From positions 1 through 64,000 of the forward strand of contig NZ_FMVS01000010.1 of assembly GCF_900102515.1 (NCBI RefSeq): 64,000 bases of DNA, read 5' to 3'. Shown here in pieces: positions 55,632 to 64,000 of this stretch (position 1 is its first letter; each line of letters starts with the position of its first letter). Origin of the DNA: Butyrivibrio sp. INlla14 (lineage in GTDB: Bacteria > Bacillota > Clostridia > Lachnospirales > Lachnospiraceae). The notes below the pieces were generated by a model that did no database searches, was not told the origin of the DNA, and worked only from the letters and a program-made list of their open reading frames with translations. Both the position numbers and the translations under genes were made by a program.

Positions 55632-55668
55632 TCCCCCAGTGTTATTTGATATGCGCTGGGGGATTTTT
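55632..55668 (+). terminator. Terminator after aspS
   Basis: TCCCCCAG pairs perfectly with CTGGGGGA across a 16-base loop, followed by five T. Confidence 0.9.
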
Positions 55669-55769
55669 GTAATTTTTTTAATTTTTTTCCAACACTTTTT
55701 CTTTTCCAAACGTTATATATACAGAAAAGTCTTTTGACATATCTTTTTTTACTTGGGGAGTCTAGGGGA

Positions 55770-56228
55770 ATGGAGCAGGAGATTGCTTACCTGTATGAAA
55801 AACTTAATACTGAGCTTGTCAGGTGGTGTCGCATGATGACCCAGGATGAGGATATGGCAAAAGAAATAGTTCAGGAGGGATTTTTGAGGGCTATAGATCA
55901 CTATGGTGATATCCAGGGGCTGGACTTTAGTAGACAACGCGCCTGGTTCTATAGAACTATCAAGAACATTTATATCGATACTTTGAGAAAGAGGAAGAAT
56001 GAAAGTCTAACCGCGGATGTGACAGAAGACTTCTTCTTGGATAGGTACCAAGAAGCAGATATTATGTGCCTGATAGAAGCCCTGGATGTACTAGAAGGAA
56101 AGATTTTAGTACTGAAATTTTTTGATGGCTTTTCATCCAAAGAAATAGGGCAGATGTTAAAAATCCCACCGGGAACAGTCAGAAGCAAATTACACGATGC
56201 AAGAAAACACCTGAAAGAAATGTTATAG
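55770..56228 (+). CDS. ECF-type RNA polymerase sigma factor
   Basis: The 152-residue product has sigma region 2 (about 8-80: LVRWCRMMTQDEDMAKEIVQEGFLRAI, then RAWFYRTIKNIYIDTLRKRK) and region 4 helix-turn-helix (about 105-150: FFDGFSSKEIGQMLKIPPGTVRSKLHDARKHLKEML). There is no region 3, as in ECF sigma factors. The start at 55770 follows GGGGAG by 9 bases; the longer frame begins in AT-rich untranslated sequence. The next gene starts 9 bases later but encodes no membrane anti-sigma protein, which is unusual for an ECF locus. Confidence 0.9.
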   Translation: MEQEIAYLYEKLNTELVRWCRMMTQDEDMAKEIVQEGFLRAIDHYGDIQGLDFSRQRAWFYRTIKNIYIDTLRKRKNESLTADVTEDFFLDRYQEADIMCLIEALDVLEGKILVLKFFDGFSSKEIGQMLKIPPGTVRSKLHDARKHLKEML

Positions 56229-56237
56229 GAGGAGAAG

Positions 56238-57488
56238 ATGAAGCTACGGATCAATTGTGAAACCTGTGATGCCAGAAAGATCAATGAAGAGAACTATAAG
56301 GAATTTAGTCAGATAAAAGTTTATACAGAGGAACTTATTGTTGATGACAGGAGCAAGGAGGTACTCAACAGGCTGCCATTTAACATTAAAGCTGAAGAAG
56401 TAAGAAGCAAGGATTTAAGCGAGGATGGCGGTAAAACTATTAATATAAATGGTATCTATGAAATTTCGCCCCAGTCGAATGTGACCGAGGGAACCTCTAT
56501 CACTATAAATGGAGTGCTTAAGGTGGCTCCAGGTTCACAGGAGGCATTAAAGAAATTTAGCAGGATATCTGTAAATGGACTGATTTTATGCCCCAAGAGC
56601 ATAGCAGCTCTTTTACCATTTCCAGGTCTGACAATAAACGGAATGACCAAGGCTTATCCTGATAATTACACACTTATGGATAACAGATACAAGCTGGACA
56701 AGTATTTTGCTATGAGAGCGCCTGAGAATTCCGGATACTTTGCAGCTAACTTTATCTATGATTCAGAAATGGCAGTTGATTTTGCAAAAATGGCAGAGAA
56801 AAATATAAAGTTCAGCACAGATAAGGCCTATATCAGAAAGAGCCATATTGAAACCGCAATTCCGCTTTTTAATATAGAGGCTGAAATTGCTGAAATACCT
56901 GATGATTGCAGTGTTGTTGTGGCAGACCAAAGTGAAATTGATTCAAGCTTCATCGATGCTAACGGAGAAAGTCTATATATCATAGGCAATGCACATATCT
57001 CTGCAGAGAACAAAGACATGATCGGAAAGATCAAGTCTCTTATTGTTGAGGGCAACCTTACAGTAGATGCAGATTGTGAACAGCTGTTAAAAGAGATATA
57101 TGTAAAATGCAATAAGCTCATAATCAGCAGAGGAACAACGATTGAGGATGTAGCAATCGCCAGCATAGATAGAAGAACCTTGGAAGAAGCACCTGGCGGA
57201 ATAACTGTCAGGGATTGCGCCCTTCTCAAAATAGACAAGGACGTTCCTGCTGAACTTATCACACAGAAGCTAAGGGTAAGGGACTGCGCTAAGATTACCT
57301 GTTCAAGTGAACAGAAGGCTGCTGTAAGCGCTGTATCCCGCGACGTAGCATTCATCGGCTCAGATAATATCAAGTCATTATTTGGCAATCTTTTTGGCGC
57401 TAGATCAGATGAAGGCTATGAAGAGGAGACACCATCTGCCTTTGAAGATGACACCAAATATATTAATGCAGAATACTATGAGCTGTAA
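56238..57488 (+). CDS. Unknown repeat protein encoded with the ECF sigma factor
   Basis: The 416-residue protein has no signal peptide or membrane segment. It starts with a Cys pair (INCETCDA, Cys7 and Cys10). From about 66 to 140 short strands recur about every 21 residues, each ending in NG (TININGIYEISP, SITINGVLKVAP, RISVNGLILCP, LTINGMTKAYP). Similar strands return at 245-370 (LYIIGNAHIS, LIVEGNLTVD, ITVRDCALLKID, LRVRDCAKITC). A beta-solenoid is the likeliest fold, somewhat like bactofilins. AGGAGGAG precedes the ATG, 9 bases after the sigma gene, so the two are co-translated. It may control the sigma factor or be its effector; no family was recognised. Confidence 0.6.
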   Translation: MKLRINCETCDARKINEENYKEFSQIKVYTEELIVDDRSKEVLNRLPFNIKAEEVRSKDLSEDGGKTININGIYEISPQSNVTEGTSITINGVLKVAPGSQEALKKFSRISVNGLILCPKSIAALLPFPGLTINGMTKAYPDNYTLMDNRYKLDKYFAMRAPENSGYFAANFIYDSEMAVDFAKMAEKNIKFSTDKAYIRKSHIETAIPLFNIEAEIAEIPDDCSVVVADQSEIDSSFIDANGESLYIIGNAHISAENKDMIGKIKSLIVEGNLTVDADCEQLLKEIYVKCNKLIISRGTTIEDVAIASIDRRTLEEAPGGITVRDCALLKIDKDVPAELITQKLRVRDCAKITCSSEQKAAVSAVSRDVAFIGSDNIKSLFGNLFGARSDEGYEEETPSAFEDDTKYINAEYYEL

Positions 57489-57545
57489 GAGTAAAAGAAA
57501 TCATGTGAAATAACCGAAATTTTGATAAAAGTTTTATTAATAACT

Positions 57546-57594
57546 AAGCTGTGAATCGCTAAAATGTGTAAATATGCGGTTCGCAGCTTTTTTT
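57546..57594 (+). terminator. Terminator before the ATP synthase operon
   Basis: AAGCTGTGAATCGC pairs with GCGGTTCGCAGCTT with few mismatches, followed by seven T. It ends the sigma-factor operon. Confidence 0.85.
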
Positions 57595-57722
57595 CACAAT
57601 AACGCAAAAGTGTCCCAAATTGTCTAACTTTGGTTGTAGAAATGCCGTAAAAAGTGTATTATTAAGTTGTTATACTGTTATGTTATGCGCAATTATTATG
57701 CCTTAATGTAATATTCAGTACA

Positions 57723-57750
57723 TTGCAAGAGAAAAAGCAATCGGTATAAC
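57723..57750 (+). promoter_or_regulatory. Candidate promoter of the ATP synthase operon
   Basis: TTGCAA (57723-57728) and TATAAC (57745-57750) are 16 bases apart, 48 bases before the first gene. The rest of the 309-base gap holds only the terminator. Confidence 0.55.
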
Positions 57751-57797
57751 GTTAATCGCGAAACATTTTGAGACAGGAAGGAGTAGGGTAAGACCAT

Positions 57798-58076
57798 ATG
57801 CAATTTAAAGATTTATCCAAGCTATTAAGTCAGTTTGCTATGGTAGGACAACTGGGATTGTCGCTTCTTATGCCACTTCTTTTATGTATGTTTGCATGCT
57901 ATCTTCTATGCACCAAGCTTTCTGTTGGTGCCTGGGTTTATATACCGGGGTTTATATTGGGGCTCGGTGGTTCTATGACAACCGCCTATAAGGTTTATCT
58001 GTCAGTTATTCGCAGGGAAGAGAAAAAGAAAAGAGTAAGGGATCCAAAGGAAGTCTATTTCAACAAGCATATTTGA
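57798..58076 (+). CDS. AtpZ/AtpI-family protein at the head of the ATP synthase operon
   Basis: The 92-residue protein has two membrane segments (about 17-38 and 43-66) and a basic tail (RREEKKKRVRDPKEVYF). Small proteins of this form (AtpZ family) open many ATP synthase operons in Clostridia and are thought to help c-ring assembly or magnesium/calcium supply. AAGGAG precedes the ATG. The AtpI-like gene follows after 67 bases. Confidence 0.75.
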   Translation: MQFKDLSKLLSQFAMVGQLGLSLLMPLLLCMFACYLLCTKLSVGAWVYIPGFILGLGGSMTTAYKVYLSVIRREEKKKRVRDPKEVYFNKHI

Positions 58077-58143
58077 GCTTTATTAGTGAAATATGCGCTT
58101 ATAAGGCTTGTTTGGATCAGAGAATCATTTGGGGAGAGACAGG

Positions 58144-58575
58144 ATGTTTAAATTACAGGATGCAGTAAAAAAGGAAACCCGAAATATAGCTATTGGCACA
58201 GGCATTGGCGTGCTGATCATGTTTTTAATATTTTTTGTTTTACATATGGTAATACCAGAGGATGCACCCTTTGGATGGAGTGTACCCTTTGATTACAGAG
58301 TGATTCTGGCTGGAATAATAGGTTTTTTGGTTGCTGTCGGGAATTTTTTCTGGATGGCGCTTACAGTTCAGAAAGTTACATCCATAGATGATGAGAAAAG
58401 GGCCAGGGAAACCATGGGCGTTAGCCTTCGTTACCGAACCATGATGCAGCTTCTGTGGGTGATACTTGCTATAATGGTTCCAGTTTTTAATCTGGTGGCG
58501 GGCATTGTTCCGCTGTTTATACCTAGCATCACAATAAAACTACGCGGGATCATGTCTGCGGGGAAAGGAGGTTGA
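58144..58575 (+). CDS. atpI: ATP synthase subunit I (AtpI-like)
   Basis: The 143-residue protein has four membrane segments (about 16-38, 50-72, 98-114, 115-133), matching AtpI-like proteins that assist assembly of the c-ring. The start at 58144 follows GGGGAGAG; the longer frame is not supported. It lies directly before subunit a, with a 10-base gap. Confidence 0.75.
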   Translation: MFKLQDAVKKETRNIAIGTGIGVLIMFLIFFVLHMVIPEDAPFGWSVPFDYRVILAGIIGFLVAVGNFFWMALTVQKVTSIDDEKRARETMGVSLRYRTMMQLLWVILAIMVPVFNLVAGIVPLFIPSITIKLRGIMSAGKGG

Positions 58576-58585
58576 AGGCGAAAGC

Positions 58586-59356
58586 ATGAGTAATGGTTTC
58601 GAAGTCGATTATGCGGTCATATACAAGACCTTCCATACTGGCATTCCGATTCTGGGAGACTTTAAGCTTACAGAAACGCTGATTGTCAGCTGGATAGTGA
58701 TGATAATCATCACAGGACTATGTATATTCCTGACCAGAGACCTTCGGGTCGAGAACATTTCGAAAAGACAGGCTTTTGCGGAAATGCTTGTTGAGACGGG
58801 TAATAATTTTGTCCGTAACAACACAGGAGGCAATAAGTTTGATAAGCTGATCCCATTTGTTTCAGCTCTTTTTGCTACCAGTGTAGTATCAAACCTTATA
58901 AGCCTTATAGGACTGCGAAGTCCAACAGCAGACCTATCAACGGAAGCAGCCTGGGCAGTAGTTGTTTTCATAATGATCACTGCCACCAAGATTAAGACCA
59001 ACGGATTTGGCGGATATTTGAAGGGATTCACTACTCCTATTGCAGTTATGACGCCGTTTAATATCCTGTCAGAGTTGGCTACTCCAGTAAGTATGGCTTG
59101 CCGTCATTTTGGAAATATTCTTTCCGGTGTAGTTATTGACGGACTTATCTACTGGGCACTTGGACTTGCATCAGCAGCTTTGTTTGGACTTATTCCAGGA
59201 GCTGTAGGTGATTTCCTTTCCAAGATACCGATTCTTGGAGTAGGTATTCCTGCCATAACCGGTGTTTACTTTGACTGGTTCTCAGGCTGTATGCAGGCAT
59301 TTATCTTCTGTATGCTGACAGTTATGTATATAGCTAATGCCGCAGAGGATGCGTGA
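58586..59356 (+). CDS. atpB: ATP synthase F0 subunit a
   Basis: The 256-residue membrane stator forms the ion half-channels. The essential arginine is in SMACRHFGNILSG. The C-terminal helices (TGVYFDWFSGCMQAFIFCMLTVMYIA) carry the usual conserved polar residues. AAGGAGG lies about 17 bases before the ATG, with GAAAG nearer. A structured spacer of 214 bases separates it from atpE. Confidence 0.94.
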   Translation: MSNGFEVDYAVIYKTFHTGIPILGDFKLTETLIVSWIVMIIITGLCIFLTRDLRVENISKRQAFAEMLVETGNNFVRNNTGGNKFDKLIPFVSALFATSVVSNLISLIGLRSPTADLSTEAAWAVVVFIMITATKIKTNGFGGYLKGFTTPIAVMTPFNILSELATPVSMACRHFGNILSGVVIDGLIYWALGLASAALFGLIPGAVGDFLSKIPILGVGIPAITGVYFDWFSGCMQAFIFCMLTVMYIANAAEDA

Positions 59357-59360
59357 TATA

Positions 59361-59852
<492 letters not shown>

Positions 59853-60008
59853 GGGATTCAAAGTCATAAATTTTTCATGCTTGCATGAAAAAATTTATGA
59901 CCTTGAAGACCAAACAAGTATGAGGAAAAAAGGAATTTTTATGAAATAAAAATTACGATTTCCGAATACTTGTAGAATTGCGAGAGCTGTGTAGCAGCGG
60001 AGCAATTC
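59853..60008 (+). repeat. Three-hairpin element, copy 2 (atpE-atpF spacer)
   Basis: It starts with the same 16 bases as copy 1 (GGGATTCAAAGTCATA). Stems: GTCATAAATTTTT with AAAAATTTATGAC enclosing CATGC-TT-GCATG; CAAGTAT/ATACTTG (59915, 59966) enclosing AATTTTTAT/ATAAAAATT; GAATTGC/GCAATTC (59975, 60002). The paired bases differ from copy 1 in a compensated way. Confidence 0.8.
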
Positions 60009-60057
60009 GTATTATTGTAGGCAAGTAGTGGTAAATACAAAAACAAGGAGAAATCAT

Positions 60058-60594
60058 ATGGATATACAGGCCCTAATGATGATCATTGCGGACGTTAAAG
60101 AGACGCAGGATCTGGTTACACTAGTGCCCTGGACGTTTATCATTCAGATAATCAACCTGTTTATCCAGGTTTACCTGATTAAGAAATTTCTTTTCAAACC
60201 TATCAATGACATTCTTGAAAAGAGAAAAAAACTTGCAGATAAAACGATCCGAGAGGCAAGAGAGGCCCAGGATAAAGCTGATTCTCTTAAAGAGCAATAT
60301 GAAAGCAGCCTGACAAAGGCACATGCAGAAGCTGCTGAGATCGTTTCCGAAGCACAGAAGGAAGCACAGAAAAAAGCAGACACAATTGTGCAGGAGGCTC
60401 AGGAGGAAGCAGCCGGAATCAAGTCCAGAGCTGCTGCTGACATAGAGCAGGAGAAGAAGAAAGCTATTAACGAGGCCAAGGATGAAATCGGTGGTCTTGC
60501 GATGGATATCGCAGGAAAGGTAGTTGAGAAAGAAATCAACGAAGCCGATCATAGAAAGCTTATTGATGACTTTATCAATAAGGTTGGAGCATAA
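60058..60594 (+). CDS. atpF: ATP synthase F0 subunit b
   Basis: The 178-residue stalk subunit has one membrane segment (about 22-44, LVPWTFIIQIINLFIQVYL) and a long charged helix (about 50-165), rich in Glu, Lys and Ala, that dimerises as the peripheral stalk. AAGGAG supports the ATG at 60058; the ten residues upstream in the open frame have no ribosome site. atpH follows after 23 bases. Confidence 0.94.
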   Translation: MDIQALMMIIADVKETQDLVTLVPWTFIIQIINLFIQVYLIKKFLFKPINDILEKRKKLADKTIREAREAQDKADSLKEQYESSLTKAHAEAAEIVSEAQKEAQKKADTIVQEAQEEAAGIKSRAAADIEQEKKKAINEAKDEIGGLAMDIAGKVVEKEINEADHRKLIDDFINKVGA

Positions 60595-60617
60595 GGTTAA
60601 GGTAAAAGGAGAAATTT

Positions 60618-61157
60618 ATGAGCGCAGCTGGAGATCTTTATGGGCAGAGCCTATATGATCTGGCAGCGGAAGAGAACCTTACGGATGAAATACTGGGCGA
60701 AATGGAGGCTGTAAAAGGGATATTCAAGGAAAACCCTGATTACATAACCCTCCTATCGGAACCTTCAGTCCCAAAACATGAAAGACTGCAGCTAGTAGAT
60801 CAGGCATTTGCTGGAAGCCTGCAGCCATATCTTCTGAACTTTATCAAGATTCTCATTGAGAAGGGTCTTTTGAGAGAGTTTTCTGCTTGTCAGAAACGCT
60901 TTAGAAAGAGCTACAACGAGGCACATGGAATAGCAGATGCGGTCGTTACAACAGCTATAGCTCTTGATGAAAAAGAGCTGAATCTTCTCAAAGAAAAACT
61001 TGAAAAGATCAGCGGTAAGAAGATTTTATTGAAACAGAAGACAGATCCATCAGTCCTGGGCGGCGTTAGAGTGGATCTGGAGGGACAGCTCTTTGACGGC
61101 ACAGTCAAGGGTAGGTTATCCGAGCTTCGCAGACGTGTTGATGAAACGGTCATCTAA
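60618..61157 (+). CDS. atpH: ATP synthase F1 subunit delta
   Basis: The 179-residue connector holds the peripheral stalk to the top of F1. The N-terminal helical domain begins AAGDLYGQSLYDLAAEE and the C-terminal part has VLGGVRVDLEGQLFDGTVKGRLSELRR, the family signature. AAGGAG precedes the ATG. Gene order b-delta-alpha-gamma-beta is standard. Confidence 0.94.
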   Translation: MSAAGDLYGQSLYDLAAEENLTDEILGEMEAVKGIFKENPDYITLLSEPSVPKHERLQLVDQAFAGSLQPYLLNFIKILIEKGLLREFSACQKRFRKSYNEAHGIADAVVTTAIALDEKELNLLKEKLEKISGKKILLKQKTDPSVLGGVRVDLEGQLFDGTVKGRLSELRRRVDETVI

Positions 61158-61178
61158 TAATAAACATCGGAGGATGAT

Positions 61179-62699
61179 ATGGAACTAAAACCAGAAAAAA
61201 TATCCGAGGTCATTCGAAGCCAGATAAAGAATTATCAGAATGCAATTATCCAGAACGAGACTGGAACAGTTCTTACCGTTGGTGATGGTATTGCCAGAGT
61301 TAGCGGACTTTTGAACTGTATGTCCGGAGAGCTTTTGGAGTTTGAAAATGGTACTTTTGGAATGGCTCAGAACCTCGAGGAAACAGTAGTATCCGCGGTA
61401 TTGTTCGGCGAAGATGTAGGAATCAGCGAAGGACAGACCGTAAAGCGTACAGGAAGAGTTGTATCTGTTCCTGTAGGCGAGCAGATGATTGGACGTGTAG
61501 TAAACGCTATCGGCCAGCCTATTGATGGCCAGGGACCAATCGAAGCTGCAGAATATAGACCAGTTGAATCACCAGCTCCTGGTATCATTGCCAGACAGCC
61601 GGTAAAAGAACCACTTCAGACAGGTATCAAGGCTATCGATTCCATGATCCCTATCGGAAGAGGACAGCGTGAGCTGATCATCGGCGATAGACAGACTGGT
61701 AAGACAACTATCGCAGTTGACACAATTCTTAACCAGAAGGGCAAGGATGTTATCTGTATCTACGTTGCTATCGGACAGAAACGTTCAACAGTCACATCAC
61801 TGGTTGAGGATCTTAAGAAGGGCGGAGCTATGGACTACACAATCGTTGTAGCAGCTACAGCTTCAGAGCCTAGCCCACTTCAGTACATTTCACCATACAC
61901 AGGCTGTGCTATGGGTGAGTACTTTATGCACAAGGGCAAACATGTACTTTGTATCTATGACGACTTGTCCAAGCACGCCGTAGCATACAGAGCACTTTCA
62001 CTTCTTATCAGAAGACCACCAGGACGTGAAGCTTATCCTGGAGACGTTTTCTACCTGCACTCAAGACTACTTGAGAGAGCAGCTAAGCTCTCTGATGAGA
62101 ATGGAGGAGGTTCACTTACAGCCCTTCCTATCATCGAGACACAGGCCGGTGACGTATCAGCCTACATTCCTACAAACGTTATCTCTATCACAGATGGACA
62201 GATATTCCTTGAGACAGAGCTTTTCCACTCAGGAATCATGCCAGCGGTTAACCCTGGTATCTCCGTATCCCGTGTAGGTGGTAATGCGCAGATCAAGGCT
62301 ATGAAGAAGGTTGCCGGAACACTTAAACTTGTATATTCACAGTACCGTGAGCTGCAGAGCTTCGCTCAGTTCGGTTCAGACCTTGATGAAGACACCAAGA
62401 ACCGTCTTGCACAGGGCGAACGTATCGTGGAAGTTCTCAAGCAAAACAAGAATATGCCAGTTCCTGTTGAAAAACAGGTTGCTATTCTCTATGCGGTTGT
62501 TAATAACATCCTGATGAAGGTTGAAGCAAGCGACGTTGCTGAATATGAGGCAGGTCTTTATGATTTCCTTGATCAGGATCCTTCCGGAATTGCTGCTATG
62601 CGTGAGATTCGTGAGAGCGGCAAGCTTGAAAAGGAAACAGAGGATAAGTTAAAGGCATCATTAGACGCTTATACAGACAAGTTCATTAAGAGCAGATAA
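61179..62699 (+). CDS. atpA: ATP synthase F1 subunit alpha
   Basis: The 506-residue subunit alternates with beta in the F1 head and binds nucleotide without catalysis. The P-loop is [11 protein letters not shown] (about 169-179). Also present are [32 protein letters not shown] and the ARG-finger region [19 protein letters not shown] precedes the ATG. Length matches the family. Confidence 0.98.
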   Translation: MELKPEKISEVIRSQIKNYQNAIIQNETGTVLTVGDGIARVSGLLNCMSGELLEFENGTFGMAQNLEETVVSAVLFGEDVGISEGQTVKRTGRVVSVPVGEQMIGRVVNAIGQPIDGQGPIEAAEYRPVESPAPGIIARQPVKEPLQTGIKAIDSMIPIGRGQRELIIGDRQTGKTTIAVDTILNQKGKDVICIYVAIGQKRSTVTSLVEDLKKGGAMDYTIVVAATASEPSPLQYISPYTGCAMGEYFMHKGKHVLCIYDDLSKHAVAYRALSLLIRRPPGREAYPGDVFYLHSRLLERAAKLSDENGGGSLTALPIIETQAGDVSAYIPTNVISITDGQIFLETELFHSGIMPAVNPGISVSRVGGNAQIKAMKKVAGTLKLVYSQYRELQSFAQFGSDLDEDTKNRLAQGERIVEVLKQNKNMPVPVEKQVAILYAVVNNILMKVEASDVAEYEAGLYDFLDQDPSGIAAMREIRESGKLEKETEDKLKASLDAYTDKFIKSR

Positions 62700-62711
62700 G
62701 GAGGATAAATA

Positions 62712-63575
62712 ATGGCTGGATCAATGAAAGCTGTTAAACTCCGAATCAAGAGCGTCCAGAGCACAATGCAGATTACGAAGGCCATGCAGCTTGTTGCTGC
62801 ATCAAAGCTTCGTAAAGCCAAGGAAAGAGCTGATGAGTCAAAGCCTTACCTTGAGACAATGCTTGAAACACTTACAGATATAGCCAATGGTAACACTGAT
62901 TACCGCTCCATTTACACCAAGCCAGGTGAAAATGATAAGAAATGGCTCTATGTTGTTATCGCCGGAGACAGAGGTCTTGCAGGTGGTTACAACTCTAATC
63001 TGTTCAAGTTTGTTGAAGCTGAGATCAAGGATAAAGAGGACGTGACAGTTCTTCCAATCGGTAAAAAATCTGTGGAGTTCTTTAAGCACAGAAATATTCC
63101 GATCCTTACTGAGGAATATGCCGAGGTTGCCAAAACTACTATCTCTGACTGTTTCCAGATAGCCAAGCTTATCTGTGGATCATATGGTGGTGGCGGATTT
63201 GGACATGTATTCTTGTGTTATACAAACTTCGTGTCCATGCTGTCCCAGGTTCCAATGTCTACATCTCTTTTACCACTGTCAGATCTTTCATCTGATAATA
63301 AAAAGAGTGATGGAAAGCCAAGGGATCTTATTCTATATGAGCCAAACAGTGAGACAGTGTTCGATGCTATAGTTCCGGAGTATCTGGCGGGTATTCTATA
63401 TACCAGTATCAATATTTCTTATGCCAGTGAGCTTGCTGCTCGTAGAACTGCTATGGAAGCCGCAACTGACAACGCAGAAGAAATGATCGAGACCTTGAGT
63501 CTGTACTATAACAGAGCTCGTCAGGCAAGCATCACGCAGGAGATCACTGAGATCGTTGCTGGTGCCGAAAGCTGA
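62712..63575 (+). CDS. atpG: ATP synthase F1 subunit gamma
   Basis: The 287-residue central stalk has N- and C-terminal helices that form the rotor coiled coil (MKAVKLRIKSVQSTMQITKAMQLVAASKL; SELAARRTAMEAATDNAEEMIETLSLYYNRARQASITQEITEIVAGA, described in two parts) and a middle Rossmann-like part with VVIAGDRGLAGGYNSN. AAGGAGG precedes the ATG, 12 bases after atpA. A 138-base repeat-bearing spacer follows. Confidence 0.96.
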   Translation: MAGSMKAVKLRIKSVQSTMQITKAMQLVAASKLRKAKERADESKPYLETMLETLTDIANGNTDYRSIYTKPGENDKKWLYVVIAGDRGLAGGYNSNLFKFVEAEIKDKEDVTVLPIGKKSVEFFKHRNIPILTEEYAEVAKTTISDCFQIAKLICGSYGGGGFGHVFLCYTNFVSMLSQVPMSTSLLPLSDLSSDNKKSDGKPRDLILYEPNSETVFDAIVPEYLAGILYTSINISYASELAARRTAMEAATDNAEEMIETLSLYYNRARQASITQEITEIVAGAES

Positions 63576-63614
63576 GAACCAGGCGAAGTTTTATTGAGCC
63601 TTGGTACGAAGCTT

Positions 63615-63677
63615 GTTCTGTCGAGCACGAAGTGCGAGAGCAGAACTTCCATGCACGAAGTGCGAGAGCAGAACTTC
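63615..63677 (+). repeat. Duplicated hairpin in the atpG-atpD spacer
   Basis: A 25-base segment (63625-63649) recurs exactly at 63653-63677. It contains GCAC-GAA-GTGC. GTTCTG at 63615-63620 pairs with CAGAAC in either copy, so two alternative nested hairpins can form. No T-run follows. Confidence 0.75.
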
Positions 63678-63713
63678 ATTAGGATATAACAACTTTGAAT
63701 AAGGAGTTTAACA

Positions 63714-64000
63714 ATGAGTGAAAATCATGTTGGAAAGGTAATACAGGTTACAGGCCCTGTACTTGACATCCGATACAAAGAGGGTGAACTTCCAGATCTT
63801 CACAATGCCATAGAAATCATGATCGAAGACCGCAAGCTGGTTGCAGAGGTTGCTCAGCAGGTTGGAGATGACGTAGTTAGATGCGTTGCCATGAGTTCAA
63901 CAGATGGTCTTGTCAGAGGCGCAGATGCCGTAGATACTGGAAGCCCTATCACTGTACCGGTTGGTGAAGAGTGTCTGGGTAGAATTTTCAATCTTTTGGG
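63714..64000 (+). CDS. atpD: ATP synthase F1 subunit beta, N-terminal part
   Basis: The first 95 codons are present before the window ends. The start [19 protein letters not shown] and [24 protein letters not shown] are the beta-barrel domain of the catalytic beta subunit. AAGGAG precedes the ATG. The P-loop and catalytic residues lie beyond the window, and atpC is presumably downstream. Confidence 0.96.
   Translation, partial: MSENHVGKVIQVTGPVLDIRYKEGELPDLHNAIEIMIEDRKLVAEVAQQVGDDVVRCVAMSSTDGLVRGADAVDTGSPITVPVGEECLGRIFNLL

Noticed and set aside
55734..55739. TTGACA ahead of the sigma-factor gene as a -35 box
   Set aside because: No -10 hexamer occurs 16-18 bases downstream; the ribosome site is already there.

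Overview
This 64 kb chromosomal window looks like a rumen or gut Lachnospiraceae, most probably Butyrivibrio or Pseudobutyrivibrio. That assignment is inference from gene content: secreted GH5 and GH9 cellulases with CBM2-type modules, a GH120 beta-xylosidase, a GH3 beta-glucosidase with swapped domains, pyruvate formate-lyase, a type III glutamine synthetase and a F-type ATP synthase with a sodium-type c subunit. No rRNA, tRNA, CRISPR array or prophage was seen. The only mobile-element trace is an IS630-type transposase N-terminus cut by the left edge.

Layout. 1-2.1 kb: transposase fragment, two tandem copies of a small lipoprotein-like gene whose export signals are damaged, and a NUDIX hydrolase. 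2.1-6.2 kb: an FNR-like regulator, pflA and pflB; a perfect FNR-type site sits about 41 bp ahead of a likely pflB start site. 6.4-8.2 kb: a MATE-like transporter fused to an RsbW-like ATPase domain. 8.2-15.5 kb: a xylo-oligosaccharide locus (GH120 enzyme, divergent LacI regulator, two permeases, binding lipoprotein) with three copies of one operator. 15.6-19.9 kb: GH5 and GH9 cellulases. 20.3-21.7 kb: MATE exporter. 21.7-33.7 kb: nitrogen assimilation (ammonium transporter fused to a PII domain, asparagine synthetase, GSIII, both glutamate synthase subunits) behind a promoter and an attenuator-like leader. 33.8-42.3 kb: small membrane protein, SPOUT methyltransferase, PHP phosphoesterase, glycerate permease and kinase, a 54-residue membrane protein, a voltage-gated potassium channel, gamma carbonic anhydrase, an RsmH-like methyltransferase and an unknown membrane protein. 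42.5-44.0 kb: mgtE behind a leader that encodes a DPAP-containing small peptide. 44.2-49.2 kb, minus strand: a GT4 glycosyltransferase with a repeat tail, a GH13 glucosidase and a lipoprotein. 49.25-50.25 kb: about 1 kb without genes but full of hairpins. 50.2-57.5 kb: GH3 beta-glucosidase, lipoprotein, aspS, an ECF sigma factor and a repeat protein. 57.8-64 kb: the ATP synthase operon, cut inside atpD.

How it fits together. Plant polysaccharide is cut outside the cell by GH5/GH9; xylo-oligosaccharides enter by the LplABC-type transporter and are cleaved by GH120, cello-oligosaccharides by GH3. Sugars are fermented through pyruvate formate-lyase, apparently under FNR-like control. Ammonium is taken up and assimilated by the GS/GOGAT cluster. 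The ATP synthase probably uses sodium.

The signals most worth a second look are the covarying hairpin elements on both sides of atpE, the hairpin-rich 1 kb spacer, the mgtE leader peptide, the FNR protein/site pairing at pflB, the ECF sigma/repeat-protein pair and the glycosyltransferase tail.
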